This document shows positions 45,394-53,996 of a DNA stretch of 64,000 bases, one piece after another (position 1 is the stretch's first letter; the number at the start of each line of letters is the position of its first letter). Source of the stretch: Bacteroides sp. M10 (lineage in GTDB: Bacteria; Bacteroidota; Bacteroidia; Bacteroidales; Bacteroidaceae); the NCBI RefSeq assembly GCF_014334015.1, contig NZ_CP060488.1, positions 4,422,501 to 4,486,500 of the forward strand. The letters run 5' to 3'. Both the position numbers and the translations under genes were made by a program. The notes under the pieces are model-generated. The model did not search any database and was not told where the DNA came from. It was given only the letters and a program-made list of their open reading frames with translations.

Positions 45394-45419
45394 AAAGAGT
45401 GCTGTTGAAAGCACTCTTT
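45394..45419 (-). other. Intercistronic hairpin, possible attenuator
   Basis: AAAGAGTGCT (45394-45403) pairs perfectly with AGCACTCTTT (45410-45419) around a 6-nt loop, between the abundant tail-tube gene and its chaperone. There is no strong T-run, so partial termination or mRNA protection is more likely than a full stop. Confidence 0.55.
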
Positions 45420-45433
45420 TAAAAACAATATTC

Positions 45434-45901
45434 TCAACCCTCTGGAGCAGTAGGTGCTGTATATGGTTTTACTTGATTACCCGTAGCTGGTTTCAAGACA
45501 TCAGCCGTATACTTCCACTTCTTACCTTCAGCCGTGTCAAATGTATCTTCTACTGACACAGTAGAGCGTTCAATCAAGAACCCTTCACATTCAGGATTCT
45601 CCGGTGTCAAACGGAAAGCATACTCATCTGCGACTACCCCATCTTCGTCTTCAATAGGCTTAGTACGTCCTTTAGCAGCACGAATTTCGAACTCAAACGT
45701 ATAAGTGTTCTTTGCATACTTAACAGCTTCATTCTCACCGCCTTCGACTTTAGCTTCTTTCTTCTCACCTTTGGTAGGTGTCAACTTTGTAGAGTTTTCT
45801 ACCGGATCATACGGTAACTTAGTCCATGTCGTAGGTGCAGCGCCATCAGCACCGCACTTACCGAATTCAATTGAGGGTTTACCCCATGATAATTGTGCCA
45901 T
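45434..45901 (-). CDS. Major tail tube protein candidate
   Basis: The 155-residue protein (MAQLSWGKPSIEFGKCG...) is acidic and beta-rich (AKNTYTFEFEIRAAKG, ERSTVSVEDTFDT). Size and place, after the tail terminator-like gene and before the chaperone and tape measure, fit the tail-tube subunit that polymerises around the tape measure. Confidence 0.75.
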   Translation of the reverse strand: MAQLSWGKPSIEFGKCGADGAAPTTWTKLPYDPVENSTKLTPTKGEKKEAKVEGGENEAVKYAKNTYTFEFEIRAAKGRTKPIEDEDGVVADEYAFRLTPENPECEGFLIERSTVSVEDTFDTAEGKKWKYTADVLKPATGNQVKPYTAPTAPEG

Positions 45902-45907
45902 AATCTT

Positions 45908-46309
45908 TTATTCGTTAGATATTTGAATTAATAATTTATTATTGATGAAGTGCTCGTCTTTACCGCTCACTTCTAATACACGCTGTTTGGAGCCTTTGGA
46001 ATCAACCCGAAAGCCAGCACCTCGGCAATTAAACAGAAGTTCATAAGACATCTTGCAAAGCTCGCGCAATCGGATGGTATTCTCTTCTGCTTGACCGTCC
46101 CGGATATAATCAGGAACATATATATTCACGTTAACAAAAGCCTTTTGCATCTGACCACTACCGTTGTCGAGAATGGAAATGACAATATCCTCTTTATCAG
46201 AGCTGGTAGGGCGTTTTGTTTTCTTCAACTTCCCGGTAACAGCTTTTTCTAAAGAAGAGCCTTTTATAACCGCATAAATCGCGTCCTTTATTTCTATATC
46301 CGATTTCAT
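45908..46309 (-). CDS. Tail terminator/completion protein candidate
   Basis: A 133-residue protein (MKSDIEIKDAIYAVIKGSSL...) with the segment KAFVNVNIYVPDYIRDGQAEEN. It overlaps the gp10-like gene by 4 bp and precedes the tail tube by 6 bp. That position is typical of tail terminators that cap the tube. Sequence support is weak. Confidence 0.6.
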   Translation of the reverse strand: MKSDIEIKDAIYAVIKGSSLEKAVTGKLKKTKRPTSSDKEDIVISILDNGSGQMQKAFVNVNIYVPDYIRDGQAEENTIRLRELCKMSYELLFNCRGAGFRVDSKGSKQRVLEVSGKDEHFINNKLLIQISNE

Positions 46310-46767
46310 TTCGCAACTTGATTTCTAAGTTTCTCCATCACATTGTAAAATTCTGCATGTGCTAATAGTTCAGCAGATGCAAGAACAGATTTATTGTCTC
46401 TGGCTTCTACAAGTTCGGCATAGTTCATTCCAGCAACAACGATAAGAGCATAACCGTTTGAATACTTCTTCGCACGTTCTTCAGCCAAAGCCTTTCCCGC
46501 CCTTGAACCTTCCGAGCCATGAAGTACAGTTCCAAAATCAGAGCTTTTAACAATACGACCATGAGCGACAACCACATAACCTACAGAACTTCTTAGATTA
46601 CCAGTTTGATTGAACCAGCTTTCTTCTTGTGCTCTATCTCTAGCTTCAGCGACACACATATCACCCAAATTTGAGAGAGCCTGAATAGCTATTTTATCTA
46701 CCCGTTCAGTTTCTGCTTTAATCAAAGCGTCAATTTCACTCATTGATGTAGTAATTCTTATAGCCAT
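46306..46767 (-). CDS. HK97 gp10-like head-tail joining protein
   Basis: The 153-residue protein has gp10-family features: AEARDRAQEESWFNQTGNLR SS-type segment, FGTVLHGSEGSRAGKALAEE and NYAELVEARDNKSVL. It helps join tail to head. It overlaps its neighbours on both sides (10 bp and 4 bp), showing a tightly packed operon. Confidence 0.78.
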   Translation of the reverse strand: MAIRITTSMSEIDALIKAETERVDKIAIQALSNLGDMCVAEARDRAQEESWFNQTGNLRSSVGYVVVAHGRIVKSSDFGTVLHGSEGSRAGKALAEERAKKYSNGYALIVVAGMNYAELVEARDNKSVLASAELLAHAEFYNVMEKLRNQVAK

Positions 46768-47078
46768 AACTTTGCATTTAGTTGCCCTCTGTGGAATCCT
46801 TGAACCTGCTTTTCAGCTACAATAGCCCCATTATTCAGAAGTCGGATAATATCGCCACATTTGAACTCTCTACAGTCCTGATTCAAATAGACTACATACT
46901 GATACACATAAGTCTTCCCATCTTCGAAGGCTATTGTATTGGCTTTCCCGTTCGGTTCATATCGGCAGGGAATGCTACCTTCAAATGAAGATGTACCGGG
47001 ATGATAATCACCGTTATTATCTTCGTAACCTCCAGTGTTTACTTGGTATTGCAATATATGAGGTCTGAACTGTATCAT
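46758..47078 (-). CDS. Head-closure protein candidate
   Basis: The 106-residue protein is beta-rich (IPCRYEPNGKANTIAFEDGK, CGDIIRLLNNGAIVAEKQV) and sits between the adaptor-like and gp10-like genes, where head-closure proteins lie. It overlaps them by 4 and 10 bp. The role is inferred from position and fold-like pattern. Confidence 0.62.
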   Translation of the reverse strand: MIQFRPHILQYQVNTGGYEDNNGDYHPGTSSFEGSIPCRYEPNGKANTIAFEDGKTYVYQYVVYLNQDCREFKCGDIIRLLNNGAIVAEKQVQGFHRGQLNAKLWL

Positions 47079-47401
47079 AAATAATCTGCTATATCAAGTA
47101 CTTTAATCCTATTCCCTAACGCATTGGGTAAATCATACTCACGGCATAATACTGTATAGTAATCCTTAATTCCCTGGATATTCCAAGACATAGAGAAACC
47201 ACTTTCGCTGATTGAAGTGGCACGGAGTAGGAGAGAGGGGATGAACTTTGCGATAGCCACCGACACCCGCATGCGGTTATCCTCATTCATTTCATCCTCT
47301 CCGCTTATCTTCGAGTTCAGACACATATCCAAAAGGTCAGCCTCCGACAAGTTAATGCCGAAGGTTTGGAACTTTTGTTTTATGTAGTCTCTTGCTTTCA
47401 T
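47075..47401 (-). CDS. Head-tail adaptor candidate
   Basis: A helical 108-residue protein (MKARDYIKQKFQTFGINLSE...) in the position of adaptor proteins that extend the portal. It overlaps the head-closure candidate by 4 bp. No motif beyond size and helical content supports the call; a DUF6706-type protein is possible. Confidence 0.6.
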   Translation of the reverse strand: MKARDYIKQKFQTFGINLSEADLLDMCLNSKISGEDEMNEDNRMRVSVAIAKFIPSLLLRATSISESGFSMSWNIQGIKDYYTVLCREYDLPNALGNRIKVLDIADYL

Positions 47402-47402
47402 G

Positions 47403-47741
47403 TTAATATGGTGTAATCAGTCGGCTATAGGAAGTATTACTATAATGCGTGCAATACTTTGACCTGTATAGATATCGGAACGGACATTTAGGCACTACGG
47501 TTGGTTTGTTCTCAATGGTTATAATTTCAATACTGCATAGAGGTGGAGCGATATTTATCGCAAGAACGTTCATCGGAGCAATAGAAATGACACCAGCTTG
47601 AACAGTAGGCGTATCAACAAAGCTAATAGGCGCATCTACAGACTTAGACGGGATTGATTCACTGAAACTGGACGCTTGCACACCTAGAGATGTAAACAGC
47701 ATCATAAACGAGCAAAACAGAAAACAAATAAACTTTTTCAT
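47403..47741 (-). CDS. Exported protein inside the connector operon
   Basis: The 112-residue protein has a clear Sec signal peptide (MKKFICFLFCSFMMLFTSLG, cleavage likely after VQA) and a hydrophobic, Pro/Ile-rich mature part with three cysteines. It lies one base before the adaptor gene and is embedded in late structural genes on the same strand, unlike the morons on the plus strand. A late-expressed periplasmic protein is unusual here; roles in lysis or envelope remodelling are possible. Confidence 0.65.
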   Translation of the reverse strand: MKKFICFLFCSFMMLFTSLGVQASSFSESIPSKSVDAPISFVDTPTVQAGVISIAPMNVLAINIAPPLCSIEIITIENKPTVVPKCPFRYLYRSKYCTHYSNTSYSRLITPY

Positions 47742-47800
47742 CTTTTCTTGATTTATAAATTATACATTTGTCAGGGTGTAGTCTCCCACACCCTGACCTT

Positions 47801-48130
47801 TTACTCAATACCAAGAGCAATTTTTAGTTTGGAATTTGCTTCTTCGTCAAGTTCGGCAACCTTATCAAGAAGAGTTTTCTCCCCCATGTTTCCAGTCACT
47901 TGAACACCGATACCCTTCAACGCATCAACCAAACCCTTTTTCTCAAATTCCTTTTCAAAGAGGGAGATTTTAACCTCTTTCTTTTCTTCGGGAACTTCGA
48001 CCCGTTTAGCGAGTTTGCGACTTTCCAAGTCCTGTACACGGGCTTCATCCTTGATGTCAAAGGAATCTCCACAGTTATATAACCGATGAGTGAATTTATC
48101 GCGGAAAACACTAGTCACTATTACTTTCAT
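47801..48130 (-). CDS. Hypothetical 109-residue head-region protein
   Basis: Begins MKVIVTSVFRDKFTHRLYNC and has a charged middle (PEEKKEVKISLFEKEFEKKG). The first part resembles short beta domains found after capsid genes in many phages. It overlaps the major capsid gene by 4 bp. The role is unknown. Confidence 0.65.
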   Translation of the reverse strand: MKVIVTSVFRDKFTHRLYNCGDSFDIKDEARVQDLESRKLAKRVEVPEEKKEVKISLFEKEFEKKGLVDALKGIGVQVTGNMGEKTLLDKVAELDEEANSKLKIALGIE

Positions 48131-49203
48131 GCCTGTACAGTTTTAGAGTCCATACAATAAATTCTATCAACATTGTCGATTACAGGAACTACCATAGCCT
48201 GAGAAGAAGTAAATTCCTGAAGAGGATCGTTCTTCGCATACTTAGACAATAAAATGAAGTCATCAGCTTCCTGATAGACTACCCCGGCAACCGGTCTTGT
48301 CTTTTCTGCAAGTGTGGTCCATACCAAAGAGCCTAACTTTTCATCACAAGTAAATACGGCCGTACCATCCTTCCAGGGTTTGTGAGACTGGCGTACGCCA
48401 TTAATCTCAGTCTTGATCTTGCGGTTAATACGATGGAGGGTAATACTAAACTTCTTCTTTAAAGTTTCAGTGGCAGAATCCAAGTCCAAGGCCGGAACAG
48501 AGGTGCCGACAAACTTATTGATAAAGGCCCATTGTTCTCTAGCCTGCTGATTGGTATAGAAAGCATTCAGCCAAGTATCATCAGCCCAAACGTCAGTAAT
48601 GGTATTGCTGTCTTCGTCTGCCTTATCCATTACACGTTTGATATCATCCACAACTTTAGCATCTGCACTACTCCACAAAGCAGCAACACCAAACTGATTT
48701 TCATCCTTATACCCATAAGATAACCTAATCCCGGTTCCGTTATTTCTCGTTGATAGAGCAACACCAGTAGAAAGGCCGGACAAGAACATATCTTCAATAC
48801 GCTCCCAAACACCTTCAAGACATCGTGGGGTATCAGCAAAGATTTTATTGATAATAAGATTCACTGAAAGTCCCTGTGCAATCATATTATCAATATCCTT
48901 CATCTGCTTTTCAGTCAGGTAAAGTTTCATTCCCAACTTGGGAATATCACCTGTGGCAGTGGAAAGAGAATCACGCTTTTTCAGCGGAAGTTCTGAATCT
49001 AAAGATACAACATCGGCAGCCACACGGCTGTAATCAGCTAATATGCTGGCCCACTTCCCATCAGCAGAGAAATCTGGATTAAGCAGATTTTTATACATAT
49101 AAGTCTGCTTAGTCTTGTTTCTTTCATTTATCTTCTCAACAATGGATAACACCAACTGAGGAAAGAACTTTTGAGCGTACTCGAAATAAAATGATTTTTC
49201 CAT
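48127..49203 (-). CDS. Major capsid protein (lambda gpE-like)
   Basis: The 358-residue protein begins MEKSFYFEYAQKFFPQLVLS and has the pattern of the phage_cap_E family: an E-loop-like stretch (YSRVAADVVSLDSELPLKKR), a long middle with EDMFLSGLSTGVAL, and the C-terminal DPLQEFTSSQAMVVPVIDN. It forms the icosahedral shell. It is preceded by decoration and scaffold genes, the usual order. Confidence 0.85.
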   Translation of the reverse strand: MEKSFYFEYAQKFFPQLVLSIVEKINERNKTKQTYMYKNLLNPDFSADGKWASILADYSRVAADVVSLDSELPLKKRDSLSTATGDIPKLGMKLYLTEKQMKDIDNMIAQGLSVNLIINKIFADTPRCLEGVWERIEDMFLSGLSTGVALSTRNNGTGIRLSYGYKDENQFGVAALWSSADAKVVDDIKRVMDKADEDSNTITDVWADDTWLNAFYTNQQAREQWAFINKFVGTSVPALDLDSATETLKKKFSITLHRINRKIKTEINGVRQSHKPWKDGTAVFTCDEKLGSLVWTTLAEKTRPVAGVVYQEADDFILLSKYAKNDPLQEFTSSQAMVVPVIDNVDRIYCMDSKTVQA

Positions 49204-49607
49204 TATGCTTCCTCGTCTTTTCTAAATTCAACCAAAGGCAACGCTGCTTTCAACGCATCCAAAATAGCATTGTAAGGGTACGGAGCTGCTGCCGGATTAA
49301 CTCTACCTCGTGTCATGATTGCAGCAAAAGGTTTTGCAGTACGGATAGTACCTTTAATAATACCTGCATAGGAATATCCTTCAGGAAGTGCCGCAAATGC
49401 AGTTCCTTCTGCATTAAGGGGCATAGGTTTGTATGTCCCGGCACCATCAGTAATGGCAGGAACACCAGCCTTAATTACCTTCAATGGATAACCGGTCACA
49501 TCCAAAGAACGCCCACCGTCAATACCGTCAAGGTATTTAGCAATAACGATGTTATCATTTCCTGTGATAATCTCGTTCGGTTCATTGTTTAGATTCACTT
49601 TTGTCAT
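49203..49607 (-). CDS. Head decoration protein (gpD-like)
   Basis: The 134-residue protein is beta-rich, ending in Ala/Pro-rich segments (GRVNPAAAPYPYNAILD). Size and place directly before the major capsid gene (1-bp overlap) fit a lambda gpD-type decoration protein that stabilises the expanded head. Confidence 0.72.
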   Translation of the reverse strand: MTKVNLNNEPNEIITGNDNIVIAKYLDGIDGGRSLDVTGYPLKVIKAGVPAITDGAGTYKPMPLNAEGTAFAALPEGYSYAGIIKGTIRTAKPFAAIMTRGRVNPAAAPYPYNAILDALKAALPLVEFRKDEEA

Positions 49608-49617
49608 CTTTCAATTT

Positions 49618-50292
49618 TTAATGGATTAAAGAATTTGCAATGTCTGAAATCTGTTCCTTAGACGGTTTTCCGTCATCAAGGACGTGTCCCAGTCTATTGC
49701 TTGGTAAATTTGCCGTCTTTAGGTTTGTTGCGACTGTAGTAAGGTGTGAGTTGATTGCTGCTTCATCCGCTTCTGCAGAAATAGCAAACCCCTCTTTGAT
49801 ACGCCATTCGGGGATACCTAACTCTTTGGCTTTAGACAAAATCGTATTGGCTCTGGCAGACTCGGCTTTTTCCTTCTCAAGAGCTTCGTATTTTTCTTGC
49901 AAAGCCTTGAATTCCTTCTCGCGCTCGACCTCTTTCTTCGAGAACTCTTCGAAGCGTTTGTCCATCTCCTTTTGCCATTCCGGTTTGTCCTTGTTTTCAG
50001 CGGCTTTCTTGGCATCTTCCTCAGCTTTCTTTCTCTCGGCTTCTGCTTTCGCTTCGTCTTCGGTCTTTTTAGCGTCAGCTAATGCCTTTTCACGTGCTGT
50101 TGTTACTCGTTTGTCAATTCCGCTTTGAAGACCTGTCAAAAAATCTTTTTGAGCGGCAACGACAACACTAAGGTTTTCGTCAGTTACAAGTCCTATTGCT
50201 GCAAGTGCATTGGCGTGTCCCTGCAAAATTTCATCACTTAACCCAAGGGCTTTATACTCTTGTTTTAAAGCATTGAAAATCTTTTCTTTCAT
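49618..50292 (-). CDS. Capsid scaffold protein candidate
   Basis: The 224-residue protein is mostly coiled coil with Lys/Glu/Ala repeats (AEAERKKAEEDAKKAAENKD, REKEFKALQEKYEALEKEKA), as in phage scaffolds. It is the first gene of the head operon behind late site C. No protease domain is seen, so scaffold removal would need another protein. Confidence 0.78.
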   Translation of the reverse strand: MKEKIFNALKQEYKALGLSDEILQGHANALAAIGLVTDENLSVVVAAQKDFLTGLQSGIDKRVTTAREKALADAKKTEDEAKAEAERKKAEEDAKKAAENKDKPEWQKEMDKRFEEFSKKEVEREKEFKALQEKYEALEKEKAESARANTILSKAKELGIPEWRIKEGFAISAEADEAAINSHLTTVATNLKTANLPSNRLGHVLDDGKPSKEQISDIANSLIH

Positions 50293-50334
50293 ATTGTATA
50301 AATATTAATTTGTTAGAAGTTTAATTTGTGAAAG

Positions 50335-50406
50335 TAAAAATACCACCAATACAGATAATTAGTTAATATTTAGACATTCCATTCACAACAAGTTGACTAT
50401 TGTTGT
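50335..50406 (-). promoter_or_regulatory. Composite late-operon site C (head operon)
   Basis: ACAACAA-N8-TTGTTGT (50385-50406; the arms extend to a perfect 11-bp inverted repeat, 50381-50391 with 50400-50410) is followed exactly 42 nt later in transcription direction by TATTTTT (50336-50342, minus strand). The site lies 93-114 bp before the scaffold ATG. Confidence 0.72.
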
Positions 50407-50493
50407 GAATACGGTATAAAAGTAGTGAGTAAGTGGGTGAAAGGGAGATTATTGGATGGTTAAGAATTTACTAAGAAGAGATTGTGAAGAAGT

Positions 50494-50530
50494 AGAATAA
50501 AAAAGGCGTGAAACCAATGGAATCACGCCT
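50494..50530 (-). terminator. Terminator of the DUF4062 gene
   Basis: AGGCGTGA (50504-50511) pairs with TCACGCCT (50523-50530). On the minus strand the stem is followed by TTTTTTATTC. Confidence 0.8.
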
Positions 50531-50544
50531 ATACTTAGATAAAA

Positions 50545-51528
50545 CTATTTATTTCTCCTTCGAACTCTTAATCTAACCATCTCTTTTCTTCCGTATGGAG
50601 TTAATATCCAATAGGAATACGGTCCATCAGTTTTTAACAAATCTGTTTCTATCAACCCGAGAGACATGAGTTGAATTAAGATTGTCTGAAAACATTCATC
50701 ATCTATTGTATCAAAGCCACCTAAGTTTAATTTAGAATGCAATATTTCCATAATTTGCTCTTTAGACTTTGGTGTTAACAAACTATCAGATAAATACAGA
50801 AACAATTTGTTCCATGTTTCTTCAATAGTATAATACCCTACATTTAAACAGCTGCAATCAAACGGGTCTTCACTATGAAAATACGCTACATCAAATTTAT
50901 CCTCACCATGTTCTAAATCCTCAATATCAACTGGTGCACTTGCATCTATTTCCTTAATCCTAGACAATAAATAATCTTTTTCTTTTTTAAGTTGAAGCAA
51001 TTCTTTATTCGCTTCAGCAGAAGAAACTTCATCTGCTTTAACCCATCCTATACGAGGATGGATTTTTATCTCATTATTTAATCCTAACACTACTTGGGAC
51101 GCCAATTCATCAGCATTACTCCAAAATTTACAAGACTTCTTTTTTACACATAATTTAAAATTTTCTAGCTTATAACGTTTAGATTGTTCTTGCTCTATTT
51201 TGGTGCCAGGCAAAGATTCGGGATTCTTATGCACAAACGAAATGACTGGAACTCCTTGCTCAATTGCATATTCAAACTCCTTTTGGGTATAGCTCTTCCC
51301 TGATTCTTCTTCAATAGAACCATAACGACCTGCAACTATAAGAACATAGTAGTCACACTCCCGAATGAGGCTCTTTATAACCTCCCATTGTGATGAATCA
51401 GAAGCATTAAAATATTCCATTCCGACAGGAAAACAATTCATTTGTAGAAGAGCCTCCATCACTTTTTTACGTTCTTCCTGTAAATCCTCGTATGTTGAGC
51501 TAACAAACACTTGATATTTCTTTTCCAT
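50545..51528 (-). CDS. DUF4062 protein (predicted nucleotide-handling N-terminal domain)
   Basis: The 327-residue protein begins YQVFVSSTYEDLQEERKKVM, the DUF4062 signature, with LIRECDYYVLIVAGRYGSI and SYTQKEFEYAIEQGVPVISF, a TIR-like alpha/beta pattern. A coiled coil (KELLQLKKEKDYLLSRI) and a winged-helix-like C-terminus (EQIMEILHSKLNLGGFDTID) follow. DUF4062 is common in antiviral NTPases. It has its own terminator and sits between late operons with a toxin-antitoxin set, so it is read as lysogen-expressed defence cargo. Confidence 0.75.
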   Translation of the reverse strand: MEKKYQVFVSSTYEDLQEERKKVMEALLQMNCFPVGMEYFNASDSSQWEVIKSLIRECDYYVLIVAGRYGSIEEESGKSYTQKEFEYAIEQGVPVISFVHKNPESLPGTKIEQEQSKRYKLENFKLCVKKKSCKFWSNADELASQVVLGLNNEIKIHPRIGWVKADEVSSAEANKELLQLKKEKDYLLSRIKEIDASAPVDIEDLEHGEDKFDVAYFHSEDPFDCSCLNVGYYTIEETWNKLFLYLSDSLLTPKSKEQIMEILHSKLNLGGFDTIDDECFQTILIQLMSLGLIETDLLKTDGPYSYWILTPYGRKEMVRLRVRRRNK

Positions 51529-51579
51529 AGTAATTTTATCGTAAATATAAATTTCAGTTACTTTTCTTATTTGTTGATT

Positions 51580-51756
51580 TCAGTTTTTTTTAATCGAATA
51601 ATGTTCCTCTTCATACTCAATAACCAACTCAGATAGAATCCTTAACTCTATCAATCTCGGATCAGTCAATGGAGTTTCATCATCTGTCAAAGGAAGAAGT
51701 TCTTCTATTCTTTGACAGATTGCATCATGTTCTACCTCATTTTCTATCTTAGCCAT
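51580..51756 (-). CDS. Small acidic third gene of the toxin-antitoxin set (HigA N-terminal-like)
   Basis: The 58-residue protein (MAKIENEVEHDAICQRIEEL...) ends LVIEYEEEHYSIKKN. It resembles the N-terminal, toxin-facing part of COG5499 HigA-type antitoxins (pattern RIEEL...E...LVExYEEEHYPI) without a DNA-binding domain. It shares one base with the upstream XRE gene (TGATG), so the two are coupled. It was found by direct translation and is short, but composition and overlap support it. Confidence 0.65.
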   Translation of the reverse strand: MAKIENEVEHDAICQRIEELLPLTDDETPLTDPRLIELRILSELVIEYEEEHYSIKKN

Positions 51757-52058
51757 CACATAGCTGGAGTTAACTCAACTGTCAATCCCAATGCGGAAGC
51801 GATACGATAAAAAGTAGAAACTTTTGGTTCCGTTCTTCCTGTTTCAACACGGGAAATATAAGACTTATTAGTTCCGATCTTTGCAGCAAGTTCCGCCTGT
51901 GTCATATTAGCTTTCTTTCTGGCTTCCTCAATTAGTTGACCTGTAAAGAAAGCATTAGCTCTATCCTCAGCAGCTTTACGCTCCGGGGTTCCTTCTTTGC
52001 CGAATGCGGCATCTAATTGCGCATCGACATCAAACATCTTTAGTTCTTTTTCGCTCAT
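51756..52058 (-). CDS. XRE-family antitoxin (HigA-like)
   Basis: The 100-residue protein has a C-terminal helix-turn-helix (KANMTQAELAAKIGTNKSYI and SRVETGRTEPKVSTFYRIAS). Its start lies inside the end of the toxin gene (29-bp overlap), the toxin-first order of higBA. It should neutralise the toxin and repress the operon. Confidence 0.88.
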   Translation of the reverse strand: MSEKELKMFDVDAQLDAAFGKEGTPERKAAEDRANAFFTGQLIEEARKKANMTQAELAAKIGTNKSYISRVETGRTEPKVSTFYRIASALGLTVELTPAM

Positions 52059-52371
52059 AATATTCTTTCTTTAATTTTAATGCTTTATCTATTTCTTTAT
52101 CGGGCGTTTTCTGTGTTTTCTTCTGAAAGCCATTGAATAAAATCACAATCTGTCCTTCATCAAAACAGAAGAAAATCCGATAAATATTACTTTGCCACTC
52201 AATTCTTAACTCAAACAGGCCGTCTTTAATAGACTTCACATATTTAGCAGATAGCCTGTCTACGGTCTTTAACATGAGTAAACCGTATAATACCTTTTCT
52301 TGCGCACCTTTGTTCAAGGTGTCAAAAAAATCTTTATAGTAGTTTTCGTATGCTATTATCTTTCTGTTCAT
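52030..52371 (-). CDS. RelE/HigB-family toxin (Gp49-like)
   Basis: The 113-residue protein shows the RelE-fold pattern GLFELRIEWQSNIYRIFFCF followed by VILFNGFQKKTQKTPDKEID, the Gp49-like/HigB signature. Such toxins cut mRNA on the ribosome. The ATG at 52371 is chosen; a -7 box (52376-52383) just upstream means the transcript is nearly leaderless and excludes the longer start. Confidence 0.88.
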   Translation of the reverse strand: MNRKIIAYENYYKDFFDTLNKGAQEKVLYGLLMLKTVDRLSAKYVKSIKDGLFELRIEWQSNIYRIFFCFDEGQIVILFNGFQKKTQKTPDKEIDKALKLKKEYYERKRTKDV

Positions 52372-52375
52372 GTAG

Positions 52376-52383
52376 CAAAGATA
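52376..52383 (-). promoter_or_regulatory. -7 box of the toxin-antitoxin set
   Basis: TATCTTTG on the minus strand matches TAnnTTTG and is only 4 bp from the toxin ATG, predicting a leaderless or near-leaderless mRNA. Confidence 0.6.
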
Positions 52384-52483
52384 GTAAAAGTTTATCAGTT
52401 GAGCAACTTTTGCGAGATGAATTTTAGCCAATAAACAAAAAATAACGGCAACTCTATCGAATCACCGCTATCCAAAAGAAGGC

Positions 52484-52528
52484 CTAACAGCCTTTACCTT
52501 TTTTCTTTGAACCTTTCTTCTTTCCCAT
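52484..52528 (-). CDS. Possible 14-residue lysine-rich peptide
   Basis: The frame MGKKKGSKKKGKGC lies between the portal gene and the toxin promoter. It has a GGC...GCC hairpin over its stop. It is too short to be sure of; it may be translated at the end of the portal operon. Confidence 0.3.
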   Translation of the reverse strand: MGKKKGSKKKGKGC

Positions 52529-52584
52529 GATTAAAATGTTCTATTTATCCTATTAGAAAATTATAACCCTCGTAATTTTTATGA

Positions 52585-53985
52585 CTAAGATGTCGGCTGA
52601 TGTTCTTTTTCACTGATTTTTTTCTTTTCTGCCGCTTCTCTTAGAATCTTTTCTACCTCTTCATCTGGCTTATCAGTTATACCCAAGAGCCTAACAGCGG
52701 TATTCAATGATATTATTCCATTGGAATAAGCACTACCAATAGATGACCACCGAGTTTGTCTGTCTTCTTCAAATGGTTCTTGAAACTCAAACGAGACAAC
52801 CAACTCGTCAAGGAGCTTCGCTTTATCTGGATGAAGGAATTTCAATACTGATATAATAACCTTTACTTCTCGGTCAACCAAGATGTCATATATCTCAAGA
52901 TTCTTCAACCGCTTGATATAGCCGATAATCAAAGCCCTCTTTATGGCTTCTCCCGAAAGAGTACCCATACCTTTCATTCCTTCAAAAGACATATCAGGGG
53001 TAAGGGAGTCTTCGAGGATAGATGATTTCAAATCTTTCTTCTCGGCTTCACGTGTTTCAGAAGAAAGAGGAGGGTCTATGTATTCAAACTTAGAATCTTT
53101 CCCATAGTACTGAATCAATGTACCTATTGCATCCGGATCTTTTAAGTTTTCGATAACATCTGCTGTAGCTGCTGCCATAGGATCAGAGAAATAGTTATTG
53201 ATATCTCCGGTTTTAGAATCAAGCATTTCCTCTCTTTCTGCCCGATGTTGCACACCCATCCAAGCCTTTTCCTGCTGATAGAATATAATGTTTATCTTTC
53301 CAGTAGGGTTCTGGTAAGTCTCCACTTCCCATCCCACTGTTCCCTTTTTACAGTTGAAATAAAAGTCTTTAGTTTGAATATCCCAATGTTGCACGGACTT
53401 ACCTGATGATTTAACGGAATACCCGAAAGCAAAGGCAACCAATGTGCCAAACTGGTCAAACAAAGGTCTTAGTTTATACCCTGTGGAGCGGGCCAGCACA
53501 ACCACCTTGACTTCTGCCTGGTTACTTTCGTTCCTGTATAGATGATAAAGCTTTGCACTCTCTGTTTCCGCTCCGGCAAGCCTCTTTACTTTGCGCATGG
53601 TGACATTAAACCTCGTTTTATCAATGAAGTCAAGAAACATCTGATAAACATCATCATTGCCGTTTTTCTTTTCCCACTTAATCGGTTTACCAAGAAGAAA
53701 GAATAATTCTACTTCATTGATGAATTGCTGCCTGTTCCGGGGAAGCTTCTCGCTGATATACGGGTCTTTGTTCTTTCTGAACTTATTAGGACGCTTCATA
53801 ACCTTGTGAAGTTCCGGCTTGTACTCACTTAAAGCGATATCCACTTCATCCTCCCTATTCTGCATCAGAGCGATGGCTGTACTAATATCACCATCCTTTA
53901 TAAGTTGGAATATGTCTCTCTCAACACCCATTGAGTTAAGGGCCTTATTCCTGAATAGTGTTAATAATTCCTGTATATAATTCAT
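52585..53985 (-). CDS. Portal protein (SPP1 gp6-like)
   Basis: The 466-residue protein has portal features: LRPLFDQFGTLVAFAFGYSV, IIFYQQEKAWMGVQHRAERE and a C-terminal helical region with LLDELVVSFEFQEPFEEDRQ. It forms the dodecameric ring through which DNA is packed. The ATG at 53985 is preferred to TTG 54003. It follows the large terminase by 11 bp. Confidence 0.88.
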   Translation of the reverse strand: MNYIQELLTLFRNKALNSMGVERDIFQLIKDGDISTAIALMQNREDEVDIALSEYKPELHKVMKRPNKFRKNKDPYISEKLPRNRQQFINEVELFFLLGKPIKWEKKNGNDDVYQMFLDFIDKTRFNVTMRKVKRLAGAETESAKLYHLYRNESNQAEVKVVVLARSTGYKLRPLFDQFGTLVAFAFGYSVKSSGKSVQHWDIQTKDFYFNCKKGTVGWEVETYQNPTGKINIIFYQQEKAWMGVQHRAEREEMLDSKTGDINNYFSDPMAAATADVIENLKDPDAIGTLIQYYGKDSKFEYIDPPLSSETREAEKKDLKSSILEDSLTPDMSFEGMKGMGTLSGEAIKRALIIGYIKRLKNLEIYDILVDREVKVIISVLKFLHPDKAKLLDELVVSFEFQEPFEEDRQTRWSSIGSAYSNGIISLNTAVRLLGITDKPDEEVEKILREAAEKKKISEKEHQPTS

Positions 53986-53996
53986 AGTCTGTAAAT

